Source: Turritopsis dohrnii (taxonomy: Eukaryota > Cnidaria > Hydrozoa > Anthoathecata > Oceaniidae). Taken from it: a DNA stretch of 64,000 nucleotides. How positions within the stretch are numbered: position 1 is the stretch's first letter; each line of letters opens with the position of its first letter. The notes beneath the pieces were generated by a model. It ran no database searches, was not told the DNA's origin, and saw only the letters and a list, made by a program, of their open reading frames with translations. The translations under genes and the position numbers were made by a program. Of this stretch, positions 1 to 13,400 are shown one piece after another. Location of the stretch: positions 310,001-374,000 of the forward strand of contig BQMF02000029.1 of the NCBI GenBank assembly GCA_027922465.2, given 5' to 3'.

Positions 1-177
1 CAAGAACCAATAGTCATCATTTGAGAATTTAAAGTCAGGGTACTAAGAAGACTAAGTACTAAGAGACCCTCTCCAAATAATTTAATGTAAAGTATGTATA
101 TTCTAGTAATGGCTGTTAACTTCAAGCTACCATTTGGTGTATTGGTGTGTGCAATAAACTCACAATTTTTTGTTTAG

Positions 178-3100
178 TTTTAAAGAACATAAAGCATAAA
201 GTGGTGGAGACAATGAGCTCTGGAACAGCTGATGCACTTGGTTTAAGTCGTGCCATTTTATGCAATGGTATGTGTCAAAGTTTGTTTGTAATCTGAAAAC
301 CTTTATTGATAGATACATTTTTCTGTTTTTATTCTTCGAAAAGTGAATGTTTACACAATTCATTTATATTTAGATGGGCTTGTAAAGAAGCTGGAAGAGT
401 TAGAACAAAATTCATCAATCTACAAAGGTTAATTCTTATGTGTATTTGTTTATTTTGGAAGTGAGGATTTTAATAAATCTTTCCCTTCATCTTTACTTTA
501 AGATTTTTATGGCTATGAATTATCGTAGTATGTATTATCGTAGTATGTATTTCTTATCAGGGCTATTAGATCATACCAAAAAGCTCCTACAAAGTTTCTT
601 CCAAATGGCTTTGTTGCATAAAGGTACGTCTTGTGTTACTTGGAAGGATGCTTTATACTTATCAAATTATGTAATTATTTATTGGTAACTCTAGAACTTG
701 GTGATATTTTTGCATCAATTGGCGTGCGAGAATTACAACCAAATGCTAGTGAAGGATTTGCCATATTTGCTGGATGTCACCGGTATGTTTTTTCTCACTT
801 TATTAGAAAACATTTTACAAAATTTCCTACTGTTTTACAGGTATCCTGATCAAATAGGAAAATCTTACATGATTATAAGTCTGGGAAATAGAGATTTAAA
901 ATTACTCAATTGAATATATGAAACCTCCAAAATGAAGGTGGAGGTCTGTTCAGTGTTTTGGTCAGTGGCTAAACCATTATGTGTTGTTTTTTTGCTTTTG
1001 GCTCCTTAGTTATGTAATTGTGTATATTGTTTAGTAAAGTAAGCTTTGGCATTCTTTGTAAACTCCATAGTGTTATGCACATGTTACCAATTCAAAGGGC
1101 CTATAGTAAATAAAGTTGCACACATGGCTTCAGAAAATTTTTATTTTCGTATTTGAATGTTAAATAAGAAGATGAGTGAAAATTAATTTTCTGATTCAAT
1201 GAAGCTATAGCTGTTAATGTTTAAAAGATCCGGTTGGTGGTAGGTGAGATGCAAATTTTGCGATTCGCATCTTGTAACTACATAGTCTGTACATACAAGA
1301 AAAAAAAATCTAAGGATCGTTGTACCTTATAAAAGTCATGTTTCAAAATTTGTAAATACTTGTATTACATTAAGCTTTTCACTGCTTCTTATATCAACAT
1401 AGATTTTGATTGCTTCCATCGCTGCGCCAATTTCACTGACTTCAAGCCTTAAAGGGAAATTAAGCCTTAAAATTTCTTTTCTGAATTTGAGCATGAAATA
1501 CTTCATTTATCCTAGAGGAACACCTTTTTATGTATAAAAGGTATTCCAAATGAAAAAAAACTGCTAAAAAAACAACTTAGTTAAATCACCATTACAGCTT
1601 TCGTTATAAATATCATGACGTCACAGAGCGAATTTCATTTGCAGAAACATCAGACGTAGGCAGCACATGATGACATGTTTTTTACGCCTATGTTCTAAAG
1701 ATAGGAGAAACGGTAGAAAAACAACAAAGACAACACGAACATAACATAACAATCTTAAACATCAAGAAACAGCAAAATGTAAAATAAGTTTATCGTTAAC
1801 GATTCAAGAAAAACAAAAACAGTCATACTGAAGATTTCATTTTTTATACATCTAAAATGTACACATTTGTTCAAAAACTTACCTACGCACATATACCTGC
1901 TATAAATCTAAAACGAAATACTTTTTAATAAAGGTTTTATTTCACAAAGAACACAAGAACTTTCATCAACAAAAACAAAATATTGTAGTTTATGTAATCC
2001 TTACAAAAAGAGCGATCGCGCTGTGACGTCAAAATTTCCATCGCAGAGCACTGCAATGGCGTCCGTTGTTAGATACTAAATAACGAAAAACTGAGAATAG
2101 TTACCATTTAAAATAATTTTTAATGATCACAGAAGATCAATGAGACCTTTCTGCAGCTAATATAAAAAGTTTTTGATAAAGGCTTAATTTCCCTTTAAGG
2201 CAGTTATGTCAAAATAAAAATAGTTAGTTTGATTTTATACATTTGGAAAACTTTACTTAAGTCAGCTATTTGTACATTATTACATTAAAGGAGATACTTA
2301 AATGTAAACTTTTTACACTGCCTTTATGGTAACTTTTCATTTAATTGTGTTGTGTAAAATGGCGCTATGCAATATAAATGAATGTTTGCCCTATAGGTAC
2401 ATACAATAATATACACAGAAAGTTTCTGTCTTAGTTTCAGATTAGGTTTTTTCTCAGTGCAGCTCACCCCTTTATGAACTGCATTACCTGTGCACCTGCA
2501 AAAGGAGCAGAAGAAATAAATGACCACCACACGACTGTGGTATAGTAAAATAATTATATGCCTTTTGTATGCATTGATTGTTTTCTTTTGACATTATCAG
2601 TGTTTTTTTACATTCATTTCCTATGTAGCTCATTCCAAAGTAAAGTTGTTATTTTTAATATTTTTATAACAGGAGAGAAAGTTAATACTACAAAACCATT
2701 AAATTGGATTATAAAAAGCATGTTCTTGTTTATGTAAAAATGCTGACATTATGGTATTAACTTTCTAGTGGATTTAACAAATCTGGTATGGAATTTCTAA
2801 AGAAGATCAAACCAATGTGCAGCGACTTGAATACTTACTTAACCAAGGTCTGTACAATTGACTTCTTTGTGAATGGAAAACCTTTAGATTTGACCAATAA
2901 CTGGGTTGATATTAATAGTATGGCTTTTCAATTGCAGTTTTTGTTCACTGAAAGAAAAAAATCAGTTTCAGAAACTGTCTAAAAAATAATCCTATTTTTT
3001 CACAGTTTTGAAAATTTTTTGTAATTGATAGCATATTTTGTTGGAATTCCAAATTAAAGAATCTTTAGTCCAAAACAGACAAAGTACTTATTTACGTATA

Positions 3101-4213
3101 TGTGTACAGGAATACGTTGATTAAATCCAGTCTAATTTTGATATTGTTAACATAGGCTATTCCTGACACCAAATTGACGATCAAAAAATATTTGGATGCT
3201 AAGTTTGAGTATTTGGTAAGTACTTACATGAAGGATCCTTCTGCATGCAACATTTTTATATCATAAGCAGCTCAAGCATGTGTTTGAAGCTGTGTGAGGA
3301 TTCATTGCGATCTATAAACTTCTGTTCGGACTCCAAAGTCAACATGTGAGATCATATTGCATACATTCGGCATTAGTATTTGTTGACATGTCGTGAACAT
3401 AGATGTTGAGGAGAACAGGGCCGAGAATCCTTCCTTGAGGGACTCCATCCAATACAGTCTGTTAGATTCTTTGTTGTTGATTTGCACAAATTAACGGCGA
3501 TTTGATAGGTAACTTGACGTGGTTGGCTAATTTTGAAAAGTTTTGAGTCGTGATTGTTACAAGTATAGGATAGATGTTCTTTTATTCAACAATTTCAATA
3601 TTTTTACTTTTTAGTCATATTGTTTGAAAGTGAAAGAAATGGATGATGAGGAGTATGGTTACGCTGTACGTGATTTCTTTTTCAACTTCTTCAATTTCAT
3701 GTTGTCAACTGGTCTGTTTTGAATTTATTCTGGGAATCAAGATTTTGATAGTTTTAAACATTGTTATTGTTTTTCAGGCACTTCATGAATCTCTGTATCG
3801 TGTTGAAACTGGAAACTATGACTATCGGTAGGTCTAAAATACTTTTTGTTTGATTGAGTTCAATTCAAAGTTGTAAAATTCTTCAAAAATTTTACTAGGG
3901 TGGTTTTGAGATGTCGCCAGATGGCTCGTGAAAGATTTGCCAAATTACGTTCTGATGTTCTTGTGAAGCTGGAGTTACTCGACAATAAGCATGGTAAGTC
4001 AGGTATGATTGTTCAACAAGTTAACTGCAATAAACACTTCATAAATGTTCGTAATTTCATTTAGTACAAGATTTGGTTTATCAACTGCAAAGGTTTCTTG
4101 AAGCAATGACTGAATTTCACAATGAGTGCGAAGAAGAATTGAGCAAGGCTAACGTCTTCCCTATCGAAGTTGATCTGTGTAGTGGAGCATTAGGGAGTAC
4201 TTTGGACAAATAG
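178..4213 (+). CDS. PICK1: PICK1, 3' part (BAR/arfaptin-homology domain); 5' exons outside window
   Basis: Ten exons with consistent phase: 178-267, 374-427, 561-623, 695-782, 2769-2847, 3156-3215, 3615-3665, 3778-3827, 3899-3993 and 4065-4213. They give 258 residues that align end to end with the PICK1 BAR (AH) domain; diagnostic stretches are VVETMSSGTADALGLSRAIL, DLNTYL, SYCLKVKEMDDEEY and NVFPIEVDL. In known PICK1 an N-terminal PDZ domain binds receptor and kinase C-tails, and the BAR dimer binds curved membranes and regulates AMPA receptor trafficking. The PDZ exons must lie upstream of base 1. The protein ends soon after FPIEVDL and lacks the long acidic C-tail of vertebrate PICK1. An AATAAA six bases after the stop (4219-4224) is a possible poly(A) signal. 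The intron at 783-2768 carries a 754-bp inverted-repeat transposon, and intron 3216-3614 an RT fragment. Identification is firm; exact ends rest on splice-motif reading. Confidence 0.93.
1447..2200. mobile_element. TTAA-flanked inverted-repeat element (754 bp) in PICK1 intron
   Basis: The two ends are a perfect 20-bp inverted repeat, CCTTAAAGGGAAATTAAGCC. TTAA sits at both boundaries, just outside AGGGAAATTAAGCC, which is what TTAA-targeting (piggyBac-type) elements leave. No transposase ORF is visible, so it is non-autonomous. Its right part recurs in opposite orientation at 33002-33425, which shows it is a family and not a chance palindrome. Assignment to the piggyBac superfamily is inference from the TTAA only. 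Confidence 0.75.
3330..3450 (-). mobile_element. Non-LTR retrotransposon fragment (reverse transcriptase core)
   Basis: On the minus strand one frame reads GVPQGRILGPVLLNIYVHDM followed by ATNAECMQY-like residues. This is the conserved RT block just before the YADD/FADD catalytic motif of Jockey/CR1/RTE-type LINEs. The frame then degrades where the catalytic Asp pair should be. It lies wholly within the PICK1 intron 3216-3614 and is a dead fragment of about 120-190 bp. The LINE at 15.86-17.99 kb has a similar block, but the two are not obviously the same family. Confidence 0.7.
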
Positions 4214-4790
4214 AATTTAATAAAATTTATTAATAATTTTTTTAAATGTCTCCTGGCAGATAACACCAAGCACCAGGATTAAAAATTAGGTTGATAGAAT
4301 TGTAAACATAAAGAAATGTAAAGTTGACTGGAATTATAAATATTTGGTATGATGTCATTAACAGTACGTCATCAATTTTCATTCTTGCATAAACTTCAGC
4401 ATTCATTATGATGAATACCTACCTCAAGTGAATGAAGAAATAGCTCTGTGATCTAGCAACTTTAATTTAAATAAATCAAGATGGTGTTGGTAATATAAAA
4501 GTACTAGTTGTTAACAAACAAGAAATTGTGGAAAGTCCTCGCCATTCACATGTCCTTGCAATGTTTCTCGTTGTAAATACAAATGTCCTCTGCTATAGGT
4601 TCTAAGTTCTGTCTTGATTGTACCGGTTTGTGGGAAAGGTTGTATATTTATAAAGGCATTAATAAAAATATATTTATTTAAACACAAGTTCTGTTTTTGC
4701 CACATCATTGTTTCTGTGAATACCAAATGAAGCTTTTAACAGAAACCACTGCTTAGGCAATTTTATCTTGAATATTTTTATGATAAGATA

Positions 4791-5230
4791 CACGTTTTCT
4801 TTTTTTATAAGGAACCTTTGTGGTGGGGCTGAGGCTGAAGTTCCTTATTTTTTTAAAGAGTTTGAGCCTCACAGTTCCTTAATTAGTTCCTTATTTTTTA
4901 AGCTATCTTTTTTACCAAAAATTCTTTGTTTTTACACAGAAAATGTATAGACACTAATTTGATTTAATTCTTTGCAACTGACCATTGATAATTTGTGTTG
5001 TACATAATTTATAAACTTGCAAACTACTTCAGTTTGCAGCCTTTTTGGTATAGATTTTCTTGTGTTTAGTTTTTATTAGTTTTATTGATATAAAAAAGAA
5101 AGTTCTTTAGTGTTTCTTATATTTGAACTCTTATTTCAGCCTGGTTAGTTCCTTAAGAATTCCTTATTTTTAGAGACTTTTTCAGCCTCAAGTTCCTTAT
5201 AAAGGTGTTCCTTATAAAAAAAAAAACGTG
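4791..5230. mobile_element. MITE with TA target duplication
   Basis: The left end CACGTTTTCTTTTTTTATAAGG mirrors the right end reading CCTTATAAAAAAAAAAACGTG. TA flanks both sides (4789-4790 and 5231-5232), as left by Tc1/mariner-type insertion. The interior repeats AGTTCCTTA words in both orientations. No transposase is visible. A related element with GCAACC in place of GGAACC lies at about 6050-6490. Confidence 0.7.
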
Positions 5231-6049
5231 TATAAGACAAGATAAGGAAGGAATAACTGGCTAAGAAAATTCTGCAGTTAATCTTAAGTAACATTATGCG
5301 ATATATACAAGTAAATAGTAAAAATGCAATTGATATTAATCAATGATTATATCTTGTATCTTTACTCGTATCTTTACTAGTAGCTATCAATAGTTTAAAC
5401 ATAGTAAATCACTAATGGAACTTAAAAATAAACATTTATCGTAGTGGCTTTTTGATTTTGTCCATAGGACTAGGGCAATAAAAGTTGTAGGGCAATGGGA
5501 GTGCAGTGATATATTAGACATTATTGAATGCTTGTCTTTTGTATTACTGAAGTCTTGAGGAATTTCAGAGCTATATATAACTTTTACAAAACCCTGTGAT
5601 TAATACCAAGACAAAACATCTCTTGGTATCTTTGTTACGGTTCGTTTTCTCAAGCATTCTACAAAATTTCCATCAACATCTCATTACATGCTACAACTAA
5701 TTGGCCAATTATCTGTATTGTTACAAAACTATAAAATGATCTTTTTTCAATATAATCTGTTCTAGTTTAATAGCATTTAATTGTTTTCCACTACTTAATA
5801 ATTTCCTGAGCAACAGATTGTGTAGTTGAAAATTCAAAGTTGTTCCTGTGTGATTTGTTTGTTTTTTTAGTTATAATTTGAACATGATGAAATGAGAAAC
5901 ACATTTCAAAGAATCATGAACGATGAATAACAATGAAACTGGTAAGTAGTCACACGTATATGTGATAGTATTGAAATTGTCAAGTTTGAGATATTATAAC
6001 CATCAGTTACGACCTAACAAATGAAGGGCTTGTTGGCAAATGTTTGGTA

Positions 6050-6490
6050 CATATTTTTTTTTATAAGCAACCTCGATTTTGGGCTCAGGGCTGGAGTTGC
6101 TAAGCATTTCTAAGAATCCAGGGCTAAAGTTGCTTGTAAGGTTGCTTAAAAATTTTTCAAGCAATAAATCGAAGAAAAACACAATATTTGAGCTATTTTA
6201 CGCAATGTTTAATTTTTCTTCATTAAAATGCTTACAATGCACAAATTGACTCATTCTACCATCTATCACTGGTAATTTTAGTCTGTCTTGATGGACAAAA
6301 AGAAATTTTATAAAGGTTTACATAAGGCTCCCTTTAAACTTATGTGAATTTGTTTTTTGATTTTGTAGATTAAAAAAAGTTGTTATGAAGATTTCAGGGC
6401 TTAGGGTTGCTAAGCAAGTTGCTTATTTTTTTGGCCATTTTGAGGGCTGAGCCCTTAGCAACTCGGTTGCTTATATAAAAAAATTTTTTT
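6050..6490. mobile_element. MITE related to the 4791-5230 element
   Basis: The left end contains TTTTTTTTATAAGCAACC and the right end GGTTGCTTATATAAAAAAA, so the ends are an imperfect inverted repeat. The interior has several GTTGCTTA/TAAGCAA words and a GGGCT-rich segment, as the neighbouring element does. Ends are approximate and non-coding. The two elements look like diverged members of one family. Confidence 0.6.
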
Positions 6491-7418
6491 AATAGTAAGA
6501 AAAAGAATTTCCTTTTCTTGGCGAAAGTTTGGAGATTATCATTTAAGTTTGATGTAAAGTAAGAAACATGATTTGCGAATGGGCTAAATGTGTTCTTCCA
6601 TAAGTTCGTTAAATTAAGTTGATTTCTGCCATTTGTATTTAAATTTAACGATGAGCAGCAAACCTTTCACAAGTATATCCATTTGCCTGTTTGCAGACAA
6701 GCAAATTATAAATTAACAATACCAGTTTAAATTTTGATCATTTTCTCAAAAGATTGGAATGAAGCCATTAGGTTTTCGTTATTCTGAGGAAATTATTTTT
6801 GTACAATCTTAAAAAAAAATCTTTTTCTTAAAAAAAAACCAAACCGATATGATTGAAGGAGTTGTTTTGGAATGGAAAATTCCACAAGGAGATGAAAACC
6901 ATAATCTCAAAAGAAGTTCCATCTGTTGTTTGATTTCTAAAGAAAAGTTCAGGAAAACTTCACGATAAAAGTACGAAGGTTTCCCCTGTTTCAACATTAA
7001 TAAGTGGTAATATTATTTCCATTGTTCTTAATAATTAATAGGTTCTACTGAAATCCTTTCGATCTCTTTGCTAAATAACTTGGTGGACAGAAATTTGCAC
7101 CACCATCTCTTTACAAACTCACATGAAGCATACATGAATTATTAATGGTTTTGCCCACACTCTTTTTCGCTCAGTTCAGTTTTGTTGAGTATGTTTTGGA
7201 TTTCATTACACTAGAACTACATTTACGCGATTATTCCTCTATAATTCATTTTGCAGAAGATCTTCTTTTTACTACCAGCAATAAAAAACGCTGTGACAGT
7301 CTTATATCCATCAATCAAATAACGTATGCTTGCTGAGCTAAATAACAACTTCTATGATTTGATTAACTTTAAATGCGAGTGTTTGGTGTAAGTTTTCGTT
7401 CGTTGATATGCGAAGACC

Positions 7419-10400
7419 ATGTCTACTATGCTTCTTGAGCGTTCGATCTCAATTGATCGATTTCGAGGTAAGTATGAGGTTCGAAATAGAGATCTTCTGA
7501 ATTTGATTCAAGTTATTATAGTGACTATAGTTTTCATTGATTGTGAATTGATTGTCCTTCTTGCCAGAGTATTCTGATATTTCTCTTTTTTTTTTTAGCT
7601 GCAACTTCTACATTGAATGACCAAAAGGAGGAGATCACAGACAGCAGTGAAGTGCTGCCAGGATTTTGTCAGTCACTTGAAGTTATTCTTCGACAAGGAC
7701 TCAAACGTTTGTTCTCTTGCTTCTTTCTGACTGAACTAGGCAGCTATTTTCAAGACAATGTTCCATTCTGTTTGTCTCTATTTTCTTGTATGTTTAGGAG
7801 GAGGTTTAGGCGCTCTTGGACTGGCTGATAGAGACTATTGGAACTGTATTGAAGGACTCGCAAAATCATCAAAGATAAATTTTCGGTATGTTTTTGACTT
7901 TTAATCTTTGACTTATTTTAGATGTTAATCCCAGTGGACAAATTTGTTGAAAAAACGACTGGGAAGGAGTACATTTCTATAGAAATATTATGCACACTAC
8001 TCCAATGAAAATGCTCTTCGTCGCAGTGATTTTTGACGATTTTGTCCACATTGAAAATAATTTTCTTTCAGCATTCCTCCATCTGTGTCTTATGTTATAT
8101 CAGTGGTGCAGCAATGTCAAAGGGTATGTTAGAATGCTGACTCATCAAATATTACAACTACAAGTGTTCATGTTTTGCTACTGTGTCATTGTGTATCGTT
8201 TAGGTGGGAAGTTCTTTAAGCCGTGGAAGGTTGTTCTTGAGGATTGCGTTGACCAAGGGAATCCTTGTTGACACTATACAAGTATTACTTCAAAATCAAG
8301 AATATGCTCGAGTAAGTCGGCACGTTTAGGGTGGTTTTAATTCAGGGTAATCAAATAGCAAGGGACGTTTCAAATAATAGGGGGCATTTTTGCAGACAAG
8401 TTAAAAGTTACGTCATTTCGTTAACTTCTGTGTTAATGGCGGCGATTTGATAAGACAGAAGAAAATTAACGCAGTGTGCGCATTGTTAAAAACCAGTGCG
8501 AAGGAGTGCTTTTCTACAGAACTATACACACAATTTCAATGAAAATACTCTTCGTCGTAGTGACTTTTTGGTGCTTTTGCCCACTGGGAAAATACCGGTT
8601 GTGTTGTTTTTCACCACAGTATAAGATATAAACGTTACGTAATCTCTTTCGAACCTAATTCCCCGATTTTACCCTGAATTTTACCCTGTTGAATGTAATA
8701 TCGATAATTCAAAAACACCCGCTTTAAATTTGACGGAAGTTTTTTTGATGGACCAACCCGGTATTACAGCAACGAACGTGTTTTATCAAAACATTTGCAC
8801 AAACATTCGATCATTTTTAACAGAGTGTAGATTTAATGTGGGCCATAATTTTAAAGGATTCGATTAGTTGATTGATTGATGATTCATGTTTCAGTATTGG
8901 TATCGGGACACATCTGTTTTTGTTGACTACCAACAGAAAGGTCTGCTGCTGAAGTTTTTCTTCACATTTTCGTTAAACGTTGCTTCTTTACAGAAAGCAT
9001 TCACAATGTTCCTCCTCTTATTTTAGGTGTTGTTCTTGAAATATTAAAAGCCCTGAAGAAGAAAACCTATAAACTGGATGTTAACGTAAGCCGATTTTTC
9101 ATTTCGGAAATATCCGATCAAAGCACTTTTGATATGCGATTCATTCAATCATTAAGTCATTCATTCAAGTTTGGCTGTTGTTGTTTCTTTTTAGAACTGC
9201 AGTTTTTTGGACGAATCCTGGTTGATTCCGGTGAGAAAAACATCTTTCATTTTGATTCTTCACAAAACACACACTACTTATAGGCTTTTATAATTTGGTG
9301 CATTTCACATTGATCAGATACCATATTTTCTCTAATAAACGCCCCCTCCATTTTAAACACCCCCTGTAATCTTGAAAATTTTATATAAACGCCCCTTTTA
9401 TTAATGTAGAAGATTTGTGAGTATATTTGTAAAAGGAAGTGTAAAAGGAAGAATATAAAAATTAATTTTTTAAATTAACGCCCCTCTCTATTTAACGCCC
9501 CCTCTAGAATCCAAAGAATTTAATAAACGCCCCGGGCGTATAATAGAGAAAATACGGTAAGTGTAATTAGAACTACTTCTCTTTCATTTTTTTCTCGACC
9601 GTTTTTCAACCAAATCTTCATTGTATCTGTACAGGTTTGTCAGAAATTTGATTTTGTTCCGACCGCTTACCTTGGTTTGACTTTATTGTAAGTTATAAAC
9701 CAGATATTTGATTAGTTTCCAGTGATTGATATATACGTAAGATGTCGATGTTACGTTGGTTTTTCTTAGTACTATCGAAGGAAAATGTGTGGTGATTGAT
9801 GTGAAAGCCGGTAGTGCTGCTGATGAGGTTTGGAGTCAATTGTTTTGATACAAGTGATATGCATATACTTCTACTAACTCCGCTTCTTAACTCGTATCTT
9901 ACAGAAAGGTATTATCCCAGGTGATTGTCTGGAAGAATTATTTGGTGTGATCATTGATGAGAAATGGAGCTCGAAGATTGCAGACTTGAAGAAAAAACAT
10001 AAAGGAAAGCCGATAACCGCCACATTTGTGAAGGTAACGCCCAATGAGAACATCTTGTCACATTTGTGAAAGTAGCGCCCAATGAGAACATCTTGTCACA
10101 TTTGTGAAAGTAGCGCCCAATGAGAACATCTTGCCACGTTTGTGAAAGTAGCGCCCAATGAGAACATCTTGCTACATTTGTGAAAGCAGCACAGAATGAA
10201 AACAAAACAATTGTGTTACCAAAATACAAATAGTTCATCTATATTTTATGTGATTATCATGACAGCTTATAAGAAAGTATCCATTTTTGCTCATGCTATC
10301 GAAGAAAAATTTCATTGTTCATACGAAAGACTGTCAGCTGCTCAAACACGATCTAAATGTTCATTTCGTTTTAAAGGACTGCTTGGTTCATTAAGGATAA

Positions 10401-13400
10401 TCACTTTCCTTTTACTGGATGCTACTTTCATTCAGCAAAACTTTTAACGGAAATATTTCAATATTTTATATCCTCAATTCTTCATGGAATTGCTTTATGT
10501 TTAATAGGGTCGTTATTCGGATGGTCGTTGGTTTTCTCCGTTATACAGAAGATATAAGACGTTATGCATAGCTGGTAAATGCTCACCAGAGATTCCTCAA
10601 GAATATAAAGAGAACAGTAAACCAGTCACCGACCACAATCAATTGTAAGTAAACCAACCACCGACCACTATCAATTGTAAATAAACCAATCACTGACCAC
10701 TATCAATTATACTACTGTATACTATACACTATACTACAGTGGAACCTCCTTAAAGCGGGCACCTCTGTTAGAAGGACAAAAACATTTTGTCCCGGACGAA
10801 TCCTTTACAAATTCTAATAAAGAAACCTCCCCAAAGTGGACATTCTAAAGCAGACACCTCCTTAAAGCGGACGTTTTCCAGGTCCCGCTTAACAATTCCC
10901 CTTAAAATGTACCTTTATAAAGCGGACACCAAAAAATTCAGAATTCAGTATTTTATTTCTTTTCTTTTTTCTTTTTTTCTAAACATCTGTTTACAATATT
11001 TTTATAATATTTTTATCATAAAGTTTATTTTATTTGTGTTAGCCAAGTGACAGCGTTTTAATGACCACTAATGTGGAATACACATCGTAACTCTCCGGTT
11101 AACGTACTTTCCAGTCACCTCTGCTTCCATGTATGAGCCTTTCGAAAACATGGCAACATGCTTTGATAACTGCAAAGGAATGTGCCCCACAACACTACCA
11201 TCATTTAATACAGCATTTATCGTATTCATTCTATTCTTCTGTACGGAAGTCTCTTCTTCATTCAACTAGATCCCATTTTTGTTTGTAGGCATGAATGTTT
11301 CATTGCCTGTTAGGGTAGCAAAGGGTGATATGGACATGTCTAATGCCTTCCTGACTTAGGAGTAGAATTTCCTCCTATTTTCTGGCCAAAATAAGCAAAA
11401 CCTCTCCAAGGCGGACACCTCTCTAAGGCGGACAAAATCTCTGGTCCCGTAAGTGTCCGCTTTATGGAGGTTCCACTGTACTCCGTTCACACTGTACTCC
11501 GTTCACACTGTACTCCGTTCACACTGTACTCCGTTCACACTGTGTAATTCATTGAAATGATTTCGATTCAAAAACGATTTTCAATTTCATCACGTTACAT
11601 GAAGTTACATGAAGAAAGAAACCTAGGTTTTTCCACACATTTCTACTGTGAATAATGAAGGCGACTAACCATCCAGGTTGACTAATGAAACATACCTCTC
11701 TCCATTATATACTGCGATTGATTGACCCTCTCTCCATTATATACTGCGATTGTTTGACTGAGAAATGAGATGTGTTTAACACACGTGCTTGTTATATTTT
11801 CGTTTTTCAGGTTGTTAAAAAACACATTTGAAATTACTTATTTGGGTTGTTCAGATGTCGGTCCCGTAAGTTTTTCCTATCAACCCATCAGTTTCTTTCG
11901 ACCACCTAATATTTTGATATGTTGCTACATTGTTTTGTTTGTCTTAGAACGGCAGTTGTATCTTTGTTCAAGATGGTTTCAAAAAGTTAGCTCCGAAAGA
12001 CTATCAAAAGGTACAGATTGCTCAATCTGTCCTCGTCTTCTTAATACCCTGCTTTTCTCCCATAAAAAAGTATGTCTTCTTTGCATGACGTCAGCATGTC
12101 TCCTTTGCACTAAAGGGTCACGTGTGTTATAGGTCAAGTTACGATTGCAACTAATGGAACGTGACATTGTATTGACGCATGCAGAAAGCAGTGAGGTAAG
12201 CGAAAGAACAAAATTTTATATGCCAAGATGAAGAAAATATGTCGAAAGAAAATGTTTTGTGTTGTTGATGTTGCGAAAGGACGCCATTAGACCAGTTCGT
12301 CAACATATTTTCTCTAGCAAAAGGACGCCATTAGACCAGTTCGTCAACATATTTTCTCTAGCAAAAGGACGCCATTAGACCAGTTCGTCAACATATTTTC
12401 TCTAGCGAAAGGATGCCATTAGACCAGTTCGTCAACATGTTTTCTCTAGGGAAAGGACGCCATTAGACCAGTTCGTCAACATATTTTCTCTAGTGAAGCG
12501 TCAGGGACTATTTCTAGCACACGTTCAGTGGCTTGAATTTTATTTTTTTTTTATTTGTTAAACTACAAGTAAGTTAGTAAGTAACCGTGTTTTTAGTCCT
12601 TGGGCTTCTTCCTTGGTTGGTTCTTCCGCGCACCGACTTGCAACTATTAGTTGACTAACTTAGTTTAACTTGCCCGAAAGCCAGTGTGCAGTCAGTCGAT
12701 GGCTCCTAATGGCTGATACGCTGTTTTTAAAGCGCATCGGAGTGGAGTATCGAGACACGACATGACTGGACTCGAACATGGGTCGCAGCGATCGCACTCA
12801 AAGGTACTAACCACTACACCATCACTGCACAGAATATATCAAATCTCTTTAATAATATCTGGTCTTGTGGTGGAGTAGCCACTTCCTGTTGGGAGGTTTT
12901 GTGTTCAACCCCTGGCCACAGCTTGGATCAATCAACTTAACTTTACACTAGGCTCGAGTACGGTTTTGATATCGAAGAGAGTCTGGTTGAGCGACCGCCA
13001 CCAGTATATTTTTCTAGTCTATAATGCTTTAGGAATAATGCTTTATGAATAGGCAGGATCCTCGTTGGTAAGAACCGAAGAGTTCATCATGATAAAGGTC
13101 ACGGTTAGTTTAAAAGGGGATTTTACTGATATGGCCCTTCCTTATTAGGGTCAGCCTTTAAGATCAAAACCTCAACATTCACTTCCGATAATGTAGCTGT
13201 TGCGATAAGGCATTGTCCTGATGTACTTTGCTCCTGTGTTCATGTGTAATAACGCACTTGTGGAGCTAGTTTGACTGTTATCCTTCTTTCTTTAAGGTTT
13301 TCGCCAGATACTCATATACTGAAACTTCATCTTGTGCGCTCCGCGATGATGATCACAACCAGTTTGGTTTCATCGTTGGGTGAGTTCAATATTTTTTATT

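Larger units (their letters stand above)
4214..7418. other. Intergenic region between PICK1 and the RUN/PTB gene
   Basis: I find no supported coding exon here; the open frames are short and lack family similarity. It holds two inverted-repeat elements (4791-5230 and about 6050-6490). The last few hundred bases before 7419 presumably contain the promoter of the next gene, but I see no clear TATA box or initiator worth naming. Confidence 0.6.

Noticed and set aside
841..913. Extension of the PICK1 frame through 841-913 (YPDQIGKS...)
   Set aside because: The canonical join 782 to 2769 restores the conserved BAR sequence. The 841 segment has no PICK1 similarity and stops soon. An alternative short 3' end with AATAAA near 1110 is possible but unsupported.
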